Source: G963663315 sp965208975 (lineage in GTDB: Bacteria > Pseudomonadota > Gammaproteobacteria > Arenicellales > Poriferihabitantaceae). Taken from it: 64,000 nt of DNA. Below are positions 6,374 through 14,730 of the stretch, in pieces. Location: positions 1 through 64,000 of the forward strand of contig CBDBQH010000001.1 in NCBI GenBank assembly GCA_965208975.1, in the 5' to 3' direction. Below the pieces are notes generated by a model, which saw nothing but the letters and a program-made list of their open reading frames with translations, was not told the DNA's origin and ran no database searches. The translations under genes were made by a program, and so were the position numbers. Numbering within the stretch: the stretch's first letter is position 1; every line of letters starts with the position of its first letter.

Positions 6374-7531
6374 ATGATTCGCCAGACCGGCCAATACCGC
6401 ATTACCAGTGTCTCCGGGGAGGAGGTTCGCGCCTTTGTGCCCTATCCGTTGCCCCCGTCCGATCCGCCATTGGCGCTGGATGGCCCGACCATGGAACAGC
6501 TGGCGAGCGCACAGACCGAACTGGCTCGTCTTGCCGTGGCGGGTTCGATTGTACCGAGCCTGAACTGGTTCCTCTTCGGCTTTGTTCGCAAGGAGGCGGT
6601 GATCACATCGCAGATCGAAGGAACCCAGGCTACGTTGCAGGATGTTCTTACTTTCGAGGCCACGGATAAAAGTGACCGCCCGGATGATGTCGAGGAGGTC
6701 TGCAATTATGTGGGCGCTCTCATGTACGCGCAGGAACAACTCGCCCGCCCGAAGGGTCTGCCCCTGAGCATCCGCCTGCTGTGCAACGCGCATCGCATCC
6801 TGATGGACGGTGTTCGCGGCATGAACAAGATGCCTGGTGAGATCCGCCGTTCACAGAACTGGATTGGTGGCAGTCGGCCCGGTAGCGCCCGTTTCATCCC
6901 GCCTCCTCCTGAGGATATTGCCGACACTCTCGGAGCGCTGGAGAAGTGGTTGCATCTTGATGACGGTCTCCCGCCGCTGATCCGGGTTGGACTCGCGCAT
7001 GTGCAATTCGAGACCATTCATCCGTTCCTGGATGGTAATGGCCGTATCGGGCGGTTGCTGATTACGCTGTTGACCGGGCATTGGGGGCTGCTTGAGCATC
7101 CGTTGCTGTACCTGAGTCTGGCGTTCAAGCGTAGGCAGCAGGAGTACTATGCGCGGTTGGCGGCCGTGCGCACTGACGGTGATTGGGAGGGCTGGACCCG
7201 GTTTTTCCTGGAGTGCGTTTGCGAGGCCGCCGCCGATGGCGCTCGTGTGGCGCAGGCGCTCCATACTGTTGTAGGGCGCGACCGCGGCCGCATCATCGCG
7301 CATGACCGATCCACCCTTGCCGCCGTCCAGTTGCTTGACCACCTGCCGTCCAATCCGGTCGTCACCGTCTCCAGGGCATCGGAACTGCTTGGCGTGACCG
7401 CGCCGCCGACCCGCAAGGCGATTGAACTACTGGAAAGTATCGGCGTACTTGGCGAGATCACCGGCGGGCGGCGCAATCGTGCGTATGCCTACCAGGAATA
7501 CCTGAAAATCCTGACAGGTGACGAGGAGTGA
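6374..7531 (+). CDS. Fic-domain AMP-transferase-like protein with C-terminal winged helix
   Basis: The 385-residue protein has the Fic core motif HPFLDGNGRIGR (216-227), which binds the nucleotide phosphates and Mg2+. The N-terminal inhibitory motif TSQIEG (78-83) fits [S/T]xxxE[G/N], so this is a class II Fic whose own helix blocks activity. Residues from about 310 (LAAVQLLDHLPSN to GGRRNRAYAYQEYL) look like a winged helix-turn-helix. Fic enzymes usually transfer AMP to a hydroxyl side chain of a target protein. The target here is unknown. Expression is probably controlled by the triple operator directly upstream. There is no strong Shine-Dalgarno sequence. Confidence 0.9.
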   Translation: MIRQTGQYRITSVSGEEVRAFVPYPLPPSDPPLALDGPTMEQLASAQTELARLAVAGSIVPSLNWFLFGFVRKEAVITSQIEGTQATLQDVLTFEATDKSDRPDDVEEVCNYVGALMYAQEQLARPKGLPLSIRLLCNAHRILMDGVRGMNKMPGEIRRSQNWIGGSRPGSARFIPPPPEDIADTLGALEKWLHLDDGLPPLIRVGLAHVQFETIHPFLDGNGRIGRLLITLLTGHWGLLEHPLLYLSLAFKRRQQEYYARLAAVRTDGDWEGWTRFFLECVCEAAADGARVAQALHTVVGRDRGRIIAHDRSTLAAVQLLDHLPSNPVVTVSRASELLGVTAPPTRKAIELLESIGVLGEITGGRRNRAYAYQEYLKILTGDEE

Positions 7532-7681
7532 TTGGTAATATCCTGGCTGCAAAACCCGCAGAATAGCAATGAATCAGTCGCTTCTCCGGGAAAAGAAATG
7601 GATACTTTTCCTGTGTTCAGTGTCAATATCGGGCTGTTTTGATATGATATGTCTGATTATGTACAACGCGAAGGGCGGAAT

Positions 7682-8110
7682 ATGAGCAAAATTTCTGAGA
7701 TTTTGAGCCAAAGAAGCAAGGAAATCTGGAGTGTACGTTCTGATCAGCCGGTACTGGAAGCAATCAGGCTCATGGCTGAAAAAGGAATCGGCGCATTACT
7801 GGTCATGGATGACAGTCGTCTGTCCGGGATCCTGAGCGAGCGGGATTATGCGCGCAAAGTGATTCTGGAGGACCGCTCATCGAAAAATACCCTGATCGGC
7901 GAAATCATGACCCGTGACGTATTTACCGTCTCACCGGAAAGCAAGGTCTCCGAATGTATGTCGATCATGACTGATAATGATTTTCGACATCTGCCGGTTG
8001 TTGAGGGTGACGAGGTGGTCGGCATGATCTCGATCGGGGATCTGGTCAAGGTGGTGATCAAGGAACAACAGTTCACGATTGATCAACTCGAGCACTATAT
8101 CACAGGCTGA
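7682..8110 (+). CDS. CBS-domain pair protein
   Basis: The start is placed at ATG 7682, because homologous-looking sequence (MSKISEILSQRSKEIWSVRS) begins there and AAGGGCGG lies 7-14 bases before it. The 142 residues form two CBS motifs (about 10-65 and 70-130), with typical SGILSERDYARKVIL and VGMISIGDLVKVVI endings. Stand-alone CBS pairs bind adenine nucleotides and act as regulatory sensors, but the partner is not evident. It converges with the large nuclease-helicase gene, with 45 bp between them. Confidence 0.9.
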   Translation: MSKISEILSQRSKEIWSVRSDQPVLEAIRLMAEKGIGALLVMDDSRLSGILSERDYARKVILEDRSSKNTLIGEIMTRDVFTVSPESKVSECMSIMTDNDFRHLPVVEGDEVVGMISIGDLVKVVIKEQQFTIDQLEHYITG

Positions 8111-8117
8111 CGGGCCT

Positions 8118-8133
8118 GGCCCGGCAACGGGCC
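8118..8133. terminator. GC-rich hairpin between convergent genes
   Basis: GGCCCG and CGGGCC pair around a GCAA tetraloop in the 45-bp gap between the CBS gene and the convergent nuclease-helicase gene. There is no T-tract, so it may stabilise mRNA 3' ends and not terminate by itself. Confidence 0.4.
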
Positions 8134-8155
8134 GCGGCGGCAACCGCGTCCGGTT

Positions 8156-11100
8156 TCAAGGCGTTTCCGGCTCCCGGCTCCCGGCCTGGTTACGGATGAT
8201 GGCATTGAATAAATTGACCTGTTTCAGTTGGTCCACCTGATTAACGGGAGTTTTGCCGATATCCGGATTGCCGACGACAATCGCCAGCGACTGGGCTCTG
8301 GATATGGCGACATTGATCCGGTTTTTATTGAACAGGAAATTCAATCCTCTGGGAGATTCACTGGCATCGCTGGTACACATGCTTAAAAACACGATTGGAG
8401 CTTCCTGTCCCTGAAATTTATCGACGCTACCTACCCGGGCTTTCTCACCAAGCGCGATACTCAGCTGGTTCACCTGTTGATTGTATGGCGCCACAAACAG
8501 CATATCGTTCCAGTCAATCGGGCGGACCGGCAGATCATCATCTCCTGTATGGAACGCGCGGCCAATCAAGTCGTTTGCCAGCCGTTTTATTTCAACGACT
8601 TCCTCATCGGACGCCTGTGCATTACCTTCATGCCGAACTGGAATGAATACAATTCCGGAATCAACAGCAAGAGGGCCATTGTAGCCCGCAGGCGCCTCTA
8701 TGATGCGCTTGTCATTATCCCGGTGCGGTTTCAGTTTGCCTTCGTAGATGTGTTTGCTGATGAATTGATTGACTGCCGAGTGCATACGGCGGGTAGATCC
8801 CAGAAAGACACCCATATCGTCGGGGATCGTGGGGGTTTCATGTAACAGATAGTCCAGCGCCGAAAGGCCGCTGTCTGCCGGATGTACACCCTGTGAAGGT
8901 TGCCCCAACTGCATCTGGTCGCCCAGCAAAATAAGGTTGCGAGTGGAACGACTCATCGCGATCAGATTGGCGACAGCGACTTGTCCCGCTTCATCGACGA
9001 ACAGGTAATCGAATTGATCAACCATGTCATGCCGGGAAAACCCCCATGCGGTAGCGCCGATCACACATCCTGATTCGACGTGATCAGTGAGTTCGCTATT
9101 TCTCAGGATTTTGACACCGGATTCCGTAAGTTCTGTTTCTGTGTCTTTGGTGCAGGCAAATGTGGCGTGAATGCCTTTCTCCTTGCAGTGTCTGGCGGTA
9201 CTCAATAACAGATTATTGATGGCTTTGTGACTATTGCTGGATATTCCTACGCGCGCGCCGGACTGGACCAGTTCCGCGATGGCATGTTTGGCGGTATACG
9301 TTTTACCGGCGCCGGGCGGTCCCTGAATTGCCAGATAGCTGTGGTCCAGGTGGCGGAGCGCATGGATGGTTTGCCTCAAGCGTTCTTCAGAGTCGTGACT
9401 GGTAGTGATCGGGCCTCTGGAATGCCCTTTGATTCTCGGCCTTGACCGCATCAGGAAATCCAGAATAGCAGATTTCCCAACATTCGATATGCCGCTTTCA
9501 TAGTCGCTTGCGAATTGGAATATGGATTGCGGAATGGGATTCGGATTCACATATTCATCCGGAATCAGAGAAACAATCGCGGGTGGCTCAGCCTGTGACT
9601 GAAGCGCGATCAGACCCTTTCCCAAGTCGCTTTGGTCCTTGACAAAGGCCGCTTTTGCTATATGGCCGTCTTCTGTTTCGACACCCAACAAGTAAAAACC
9701 CTGTTGTACTCCCTTGAATTCCTGGCCCGGATCAAAGCGGTATTCATAAGCCAGATTGCGGGCGCGAGGTGTTGGCTTGAATGCCTCCCGCTCCGTTCGT
9801 TCACAGCAGGCGAGACAATCCGGGTCGTCCATTAACTCTTCATGGCTTGATCCCAGGCGGTCGAACAAACGCCAGAATAACGGTTTCGCTTCGCGCCGGT
9901 GAAATTCCAGTGTCCAGGCCAGGTTTCCTGTCAGCGCCGCTCGTTCAGGGTTCGAGTCCTTCTCAATCTGCGCTCTGTCCAAAAGACGCTCACGAAGTTG
10001 TATGCGCTCAGTAATTTCTTCCCTGATTTCCGGCTCGGTTACCCCAGTTTTACCGAGAAACCGGATGTCATGGGATTTTTGTCGCTGGCGCAACCACTCA
10101 ACCAATTCCTGCGTTGAGTTACAGTCGTCTATATTGTAGTCGCGGATGTTTCTGATAATTTCGGATGTCTGCCAGGTATTGCCCTGAACGCCTTTTTGGT
10201 TCAATTCTCTCCACTGCTCGTAAACCACTATGGAGTCGCTGCCGCTGCCAACCCCGGATTCACGCTTGCCTCGATAAAGGTGTTCGATGTTTTTAAGGGA
10301 ATAGCCGGATTCCCCCAACAGCAAACCGCCCTTGACGACCTTGTACAGGTCGACAAATACCTCATTACGAAGTAGTTGATCCACTTCATGTTCACAGACG
10401 CCATAGCGTCCCATGAGCTTCCGGCAAGCCGTGATTTCATAGTGCGCGTAGTGGTAAATGTGCATGGATGGGTCTTGTTGCCATCGGTCATACACCCATC
10501 GAATGAATGATTGAAAAGCGGTTCTTTCCTGTTCATGGTCATGTGCCCAGAAGTCGGTAAACTTCCGGTCTCCCTGTTCATCGAACCAGGTGACTCCCCA
10601 CAAATACTCGAGACCGCCCGGGTCAAACGGGTAGCCTTCAATATCAAAAAAGACATCAAGGGATGAATGCGGGGGCAACAACGCTAACCCGGATTTCTCA
10701 CCCTCTGCGGGGATCATGATTTCGAACCGGGGTTTATCCCTGCCCACGCTTTCCTTTTGCAGGGCCGCTTGTGATTTCAGTCTCCCGAACGTCGCAGGAT
10801 TGATGCCGGGGATATGTTTGAGCGCGGTATCCGCCAACTCTTGCATAGTTGTTACGCCGACTTGATTGAACTTTTTGATCTGACCTCTGGTGATCGTTGC
10901 AACCTGGAACAAATGGTCTTTTTCCAGTAGCAACTGCTCGGCGTAAGAGCTCCAGTCGAGCCAGCTTCCGGAGTCGGCGGGGTCGGGTCTGTCGTTTGGG
11001 TTAAAGCGTTTTTGGTCATTCAGGAAGGATGATTTCAGGGTTTGGTAGTAATAGTAGAAATCGTCGGTTCGCAGCCGTTCTTTCTGACCATTGCCCAATG

Positions 11101-11623
11101 CGATGGTGATGAACTCCGGTCTGCATCCCTGTACCGCTTCCAGCATTTCAGCATAGCAACAGATCTGGATGATAAAGGTTGGCTTGGGGGCGCTGGAAAG
11201 CTTGGCGTCCCAGACCTCATAGTAGTCATCACCTGAATGATCGGGCGAGCCTTCGTCACAATGAGATTTCCTGACCAGAAAATCGGCGTGTCCACTGAAT
11301 GGTTCGAGTTCCAGCCGCGCCTGGGCAATCACATCTACGCCATTTTCTATTGCTGCCAGTGTCTTCTCATATTTTTCTTTGTTTGACGCGCCATGGATCG
11401 TCTCCAGGGACAGTCCCTTCGCAATAAAATCCGCCTGCACCGCATTCTCATGGTCAAAACCCTTTTTCGAGAGAGAGGCCAACAGTGGATCATTCGCATC
11501 TTTTTTGGGAGCCTGTTGCAGGCATTCGATGGCAAATCGGTCCATCCAGGACGCAAACGGGCTTTCCATATAGCGCGTCAGATCTGATGGAGAGAAGTAC
11601 AGTCGTCCGTGTTTTTTATACAT
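8156..11623 (-). CDS. TM0106-type RecB-like nuclease fused to SF1 helicase
   Basis: This 1155-residue protein has three parts. Residues 1-260 form a RecB/Cas4-like nuclease with HADF (D114), WDAK (D139, K141) and the QICCYAEML motif. Residues of about 315-530 form a DEDD/RNase H-like exonuclease module (FFDIEGYPFD, HYAHYE, IDDCNST). The C-terminal half is a superfamily 1 helicase with Walker A GPPGAGKT, Walker B FVDEAGQ and late motifs GSVDKFQGQEAPIVFLS and NVAISRAQ. TM0106-family proteins are predicted DNA repair or defence nucleases. The exact substrate is unknown. It seems complete and monocistronic. Confidence 0.9.
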   Translation of the reverse strand: MYKKHGRLYFSPSDLTRYMESPFASWMDRFAIECLQQAPKKDANDPLLASLSKKGFDHENAVQADFIAKGLSLETIHGASNKEKYEKTLAAIENGVDVIAQARLELEPFSGHADFLVRKSHCDEGSPDHSGDDYYEVWDAKLSSAPKPTFIIQICCYAEMLEAVQGCRPEFITIALGNGQKERLRTDDFYYYYQTLKSSFLNDQKRFNPNDRPDPADSGSWLDWSSYAEQLLLEKDHLFQVATITRGQIKKFNQVGVTTMQELADTALKHIPGINPATFGRLKSQAALQKESVGRDKPRFEIMIPAEGEKSGLALLPPHSSLDVFFDIEGYPFDPGGLEYLWGVTWFDEQGDRKFTDFWAHDHEQERTAFQSFIRWVYDRWQQDPSMHIYHYAHYEITACRKLMGRYGVCEHEVDQLLRNEVFVDLYKVVKGGLLLGESGYSLKNIEHLYRGKRESGVGSGSDSIVVYEQWRELNQKGVQGNTWQTSEIIRNIRDYNIDDCNSTQELVEWLRQRQKSHDIRFLGKTGVTEPEIREEITERIQLRERLLDRAQIEKDSNPERAALTGNLAWTLEFHRREAKPLFWRLFDRLGSSHEELMDDPDCLACCERTEREAFKPTPRARNLAYEYRFDPGQEFKGVQQGFYLLGVETEDGHIAKAAFVKDQSDLGKGLIALQSQAEPPAIVSLIPDEYVNPNPIPQSIFQFASDYESGISNVGKSAILDFLMRSRPRIKGHSRGPITTSHDSEERLRQTIHALRHLDHSYLAIQGPPGAGKTYTAKHAIAELVQSGARVGISSNSHKAINNLLLSTARHCKEKGIHATFACTKDTETELTESGVKILRNSELTDHVESGCVIGATAWGFSRHDMVDQFDYLFVDEAGQVAVANLIAMSRSTRNLILLGDQMQLGQPSQGVHPADSGLSALDYLLHETPTIPDDMGVFLGSTRRMHSAVNQFISKHIYEGKLKPHRDNDKRIIEAPAGYNGPLAVDSGIVFIPVRHEGNAQASDEEVVEIKRLANDLIGRAFHTGDDDLPVRPIDWNDMLFVAPYNQQVNQLSIALGEKARVGSVDKFQGQEAPIVFLSMCTSDASESPRGLNFLFNKNRINVAISRAQSLAIVVGNPDIGKTPVNQVDQLKQVNLFNAIIRNQAGSREPETP

Positions 11624-11672
11624 CTGGATATAGCTTTCCCTGAATCTATTCGATTCCTTAAGATCAAATGAA

Positions 11673-12031
11673 TGGTGGAGGTGGCGGGAATTGAACCCGC
11701 GTCCGCAGACCCTACACTCACCGGCTACTACATGTTTAGTCTACGCTTCGATTTTGACCGATCTGCCAGAAGGCAGACATACTTGCAGATCAGCGAGTCC
11801 GATTGGTTTTAACCGACAGCTAACGGACTGAACTGTCTGGCGAGCCTCCATGATTTGACCTTTCTAACCTCAGCCTGAAGGCGAGCGTGAGTGAAAGGAC
11901 TAGCCGACTCAGGCGGCTAGTGCGTAGTTGTCGTCGTTGGCAACTATTGTTGTGTAGCTGGATTTACGAGGAACTCTACACCTCGACATGCTCCGATGGC
12001 TTCGTGACCGACGTCGAAACCAGTCACCCCC
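11673..12031 (-). ncRNA. ssrA: tmRNA (SsrA)
   Basis: The 359-base RNA starts GGGGGUGACUGG and ends CCUCCACCA, and the two ends pair as a seven-base acceptor stem (one G-U). The T-arm GGUUCAAUUCCCGCC precedes the CCA. The tag frame at 11941-11909 reads ANDDNYALAA then UGA. tmRNA enters stalled ribosomes with SmpB and adds this degradation tag. The gene lies 49 bases beyond the start of the nuclease-helicase gene and divergent from pyrG. Confidence 0.97.
11909..11941 (-). other. tmRNA tag-coding frame ANDDNYALAA
   Basis: This is the mRNA-like part of SsrA: GCC AAC GAC GAC AAC TAC GCA CTA GCC GCC TGA. The usual gammaproteobacterial tag has E at the fourth position of this segment and this copy has D. 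The C-terminal LAA, recognised by ClpXP, is kept. Confidence 0.93.
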
Positions 12032-12040
12032 ATACGCAGG

Positions 12041-12046
12041 ATTATA
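12041..12046 (-). promoter_or_regulatory. ssrA -10 box
   Basis: On the minus strand a perfect TATAAT ends nine bases before the inferred tmRNA 5' end at 12031. The -35 position (about 12069-12064) is not conserved. Confidence 0.65.
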
Positions 12047-12200
12047 TCACAGGCGCAGATACGCGGGAGAATTTTTATTTGCCTGTAACAAGGCCCTATT
12101 CAACCGAAGACGGATGAAAATAGAATCGGTTTAGGGTAATATTCTGCTCCGGCGACCTTGCCAACCATACGGACTGAATCCCACAATCTGACTGCTGTTG

Positions 12201-13847
12201 ATGACCAAGTATATATTTGTTACAGGGGGTGTGGTTTCTTCACTGGGCAAGGGCATTGCCTCGGCTTCCCTCGGCAGTATTCTCGAAGCCCGGGGAATTG
12301 ATGTGACCCTGCTGAAACTGGACCCTTACATCAATGTCGATCCCGGCACAATGAGTCCATTTCAACACGGTGAGGTGTTTGTTACTGAAGACGGCGCCGA
12401 AACGGACCTTGATCTGGGGCATTATGAAAGATTTGTCCGTACCACCATGTGCAAGGCCAACAACTTCACCACCGGCCAGATTTATGAAAGGGTGATCGGC
12501 AAGGAGCGCCGGGGGGATTATCTGGGCGGCACCGTTCAGGTCATTCCCCATATTACCGATGAAATAAAATCATCCATTGTGGAGGGCGCCGGCGATGCGC
12601 AAATTGCACTGGTAGAAATAGGGGGCACTGTCGGCGACATCGAATCCCTGCCGTTTCTGGAAGCCATCCGGCAGATGCGGGTTGAGCATGGCCGGCGCAA
12701 TACCTTGTTTATTCATCTTACCCTGGTCCCGGAAATCCAGGTTGCGGGTGAAATCAAGACCAAACCGACCCAACACTCGGTAAAGGAAATGAGGTCAATC
12801 GGCATACAGCCCGATATTTTACTGTGCCGTGTGCGTGAAACCCTGCCGGATGACGCCCGCCGCAAAATCGCGTTGTTTACCAATGTAGAGGAGGCTGCCG
12901 TTATTTCCGGAGTGGATGTGGATAATATTTATGATATTCCGGCGTTGTATGTGGAACAGAAAATGGATCAGATCGTTACGCAACAGTTGAGGATTAACGC
13001 CGGCCCGCCGGACCTGTCTGAATGGCGGAAGGTCAGTGAAAATATCCGCAATCCGGCCAATAAAATCAGAATCTGTATGGTCGGCAAATATATCAGCCTG
13101 ACAGAGTCCTACAAGTCACTCTCCGAGGCGTTGAGTCATGCCGGTATTCATACCCTGACCGAGATCGACATTCACTATATAGACTCGACAGCGCTGGAAG
13201 AAAACGGAACCGGGGCGCTGGCAGGCGCCGACGCCATCCTGGTGCCGGGGGGGTTTGGTGAAAGGGGGATTGAGGGAATGATTCTGGCCGCGCAATATGC
13301 CCGAGTACATAAAATTCCCTATCTGGGTATTTGCCTGGGGATGCAGGTCGCGGTTATTGAATTCGCGCGCAACGTCATGGGTCTTTATCAGGCGCACAGC
13401 ACCGAATTCGACAAGAATACTCCTGATCCGGTGATTGCCCTGATCACGGAATGGATCGATGATACCGGAAATCTTGAATTAAGGGATGAAACCACCGCGC
13501 TCGGTGGAACGATGCGGCTTGGGGCGCAGAACGTCCACCTGAAGGAAGGCGCCCGCTATCGGCAAATTTATCGAGCGGATGTCATACGCGAGCGTCACCG
13601 GCATCGCTATGAATTCAATAACAATTATATGGCTCGGTTTGAGCGGCATGGCCTGGTTTTTTCCGGGATGTCCGGTAACGGACTGGTGGAAATTGTCGAA
13701 CTCGCCGATCATCCGTGGTTCGTCGCCTGTCAGTTTCATCCGGAGTTTACTTCTTCGCCCAGGGATGGTCACAGAATGTTCAGCGACTATGTCAAGGCGG
13801 GTCTCGATTATCAGAAGTCACGCTCCGATGCCGCGCCGCGCCCATGA
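12201..13847 (+). CDS. pyrG: CTP synthase
   Basis: The start is ATG 12201 (MTKYIFVTGGVVSSLGKGIA), not the TTG one codon earlier. The 548-residue protein has the N-terminal synthetase domain with the SLGKG P-loop and a C-terminal class I glutamine amidotransferase with the GICLGMQ nucleophile (Cys) and a late CQFHPEF containing the catalytic His/Glu. It converts UTP to CTP with glutamine as nitrogen donor. Its stop overlaps the kdsA start by four bases (ATGA), giving a coupled pyrG-kdsA-eno-ftsB cluster like that of many gammaproteobacteria. Confidence 0.98.
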   Translation: MTKYIFVTGGVVSSLGKGIASASLGSILEARGIDVTLLKLDPYINVDPGTMSPFQHGEVFVTEDGAETDLDLGHYERFVRTTMCKANNFTTGQIYERVIGKERRGDYLGGTVQVIPHITDEIKSSIVEGAGDAQIALVEIGGTVGDIESLPFLEAIRQMRVEHGRRNTLFIHLTLVPEIQVAGEIKTKPTQHSVKEMRSIGIQPDILLCRVRETLPDDARRKIALFTNVEEAAVISGVDVDNIYDIPALYVEQKMDQIVTQQLRINAGPPDLSEWRKVSENIRNPANKIRICMVGKYISLTESYKSLSEALSHAGIHTLTEIDIHYIDSTALEENGTGALAGADAILVPGGFGERGIEGMILAAQYARVHKIPYLGICLGMQVAVIEFARNVMGLYQAHSTEFDKNTPDPVIALITEWIDDTGNLELRDETTALGGTMRLGAQNVHLKEGARYRQIYRADVIRERHRHRYEFNNNYMARFERHGLVFSGMSGNGLVEIVELADHPWFVACQFHPEFTSSPRDGHRMFSDYVKAGLDYQKSRSDAAPRP

Positions 13848-14683
13848 AACTGCCTGATTTCAATGCCTCGGGGCAGGGTCGCTTTTTCCTGATCGCCGGC
13901 CCCTGTGTGATCGAATCCGCAGCCATGGCGATGTCAACCGCCGCCAGGCTGAAAGAGATCACCGACCAACTCGGTATCCCGTTTGTCTACAAATCATCCT
14001 TTGACAAGGCCAATCGGACTTCGGCTACGTCCCCGCGTGGACCGGGGCGGGAGCAGGGTCTCGAAATCCTGCAAAAAGTAAGACAGGAACTGGATGTTGC
14101 GGTATTGACGGATGTTCACAGTGTTGATGATGTGGAGCGGGCGGCGGCCAGTGTGGATATGATTCAGACTCCGGCCTTCCTTTGCCGGCAAACCGACCTG
14201 ATCCAGGCCGCCGCGCAGTCAGGCAAGCCGGTCAACATAAAAAAGGGACAGTTTCTTTCTCCCCACGAGATGCAGCATGTGATCAACAAGGCGAAAACGG
14301 CCAGACCGGGGGCGCAGATACTGGTTTGCGAACGGGGGTCGAGTTTTGGCTATCACAATCTTGTGGTCGATATGCGGAGCCTGGAAATCATGAAAGACAT
14401 GCAGTGTCCGGTGGTATTTGACGCAACCCACTCGGTGCAGCTCCCGGGGGCGGGTCAAGGCAGGTCCGGCGGACAGCGGGAATTTGTGCCGGTTCTGTCC
14501 AGGGCGGCCATGGCGGTCGGCATTCATGGCTTGTTCATGGAAACCCATCCGAGTCCGGATCGGGCATTCAGCGATGGTCCAAATGCCTGGCCACTCGACA
14601 AAATGCAGTCCCTGTTGCTCAAGCTGATCGAAATCGACCGGGTTGCAAAGGAGCAGGTTGCGGACAATGCCGGCTCAGGATAA
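13844..14683 (+). CDS. kdsA: 3-deoxy-D-manno-octulosonate 8-phosphate synthase
   Basis: The chosen start, ATG 13844, overlaps the pyrG stop. The frame extends further upstream, but only inside pyrG. The 279-residue protein has the DAHP/KDO8P aldolase signatures LIAGPCVIES, SSFDKANRTS and FDATHSVQLPG. It condenses phosphoenolpyruvate with arabinose 5-phosphate to make KDO8P for lipopolysaccharide inner core, in the cytoplasm. The following enolase makes its PEP substrate. Length is normal. Confidence 0.97.
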   Translation: MKLPDFNASGQGRFFLIAGPCVIESAAMAMSTAARLKEITDQLGIPFVYKSSFDKANRTSATSPRGPGREQGLEILQKVRQELDVAVLTDVHSVDDVERAAASVDMIQTPAFLCRQTDLIQAAAQSGKPVNIKKGQFLSPHEMQHVINKAKTARPGAQILVCERGSSFGYHNLVVDMRSLEIMKDMQCPVVFDATHSVQLPGAGQGRSGGQREFVPVLSRAAMAVGIHGLFMETHPSPDRAFSDGPNAWPLDKMQSLLLKLIEIDRVAKEQVADNAGSG

Positions 14684-14730
14684 TCGGCAACACAATCAAT
14701 AGCAGGGCAATCGAACCGGACAATAAAGAC

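Noticed and set aside
9940..9970. GGTTCGAGTCC-like segment resembling a tRNA T-arm
   Set aside because: It lies inside the nuclease-helicase gene and no acceptor or anticodon stem can be drawn around it.
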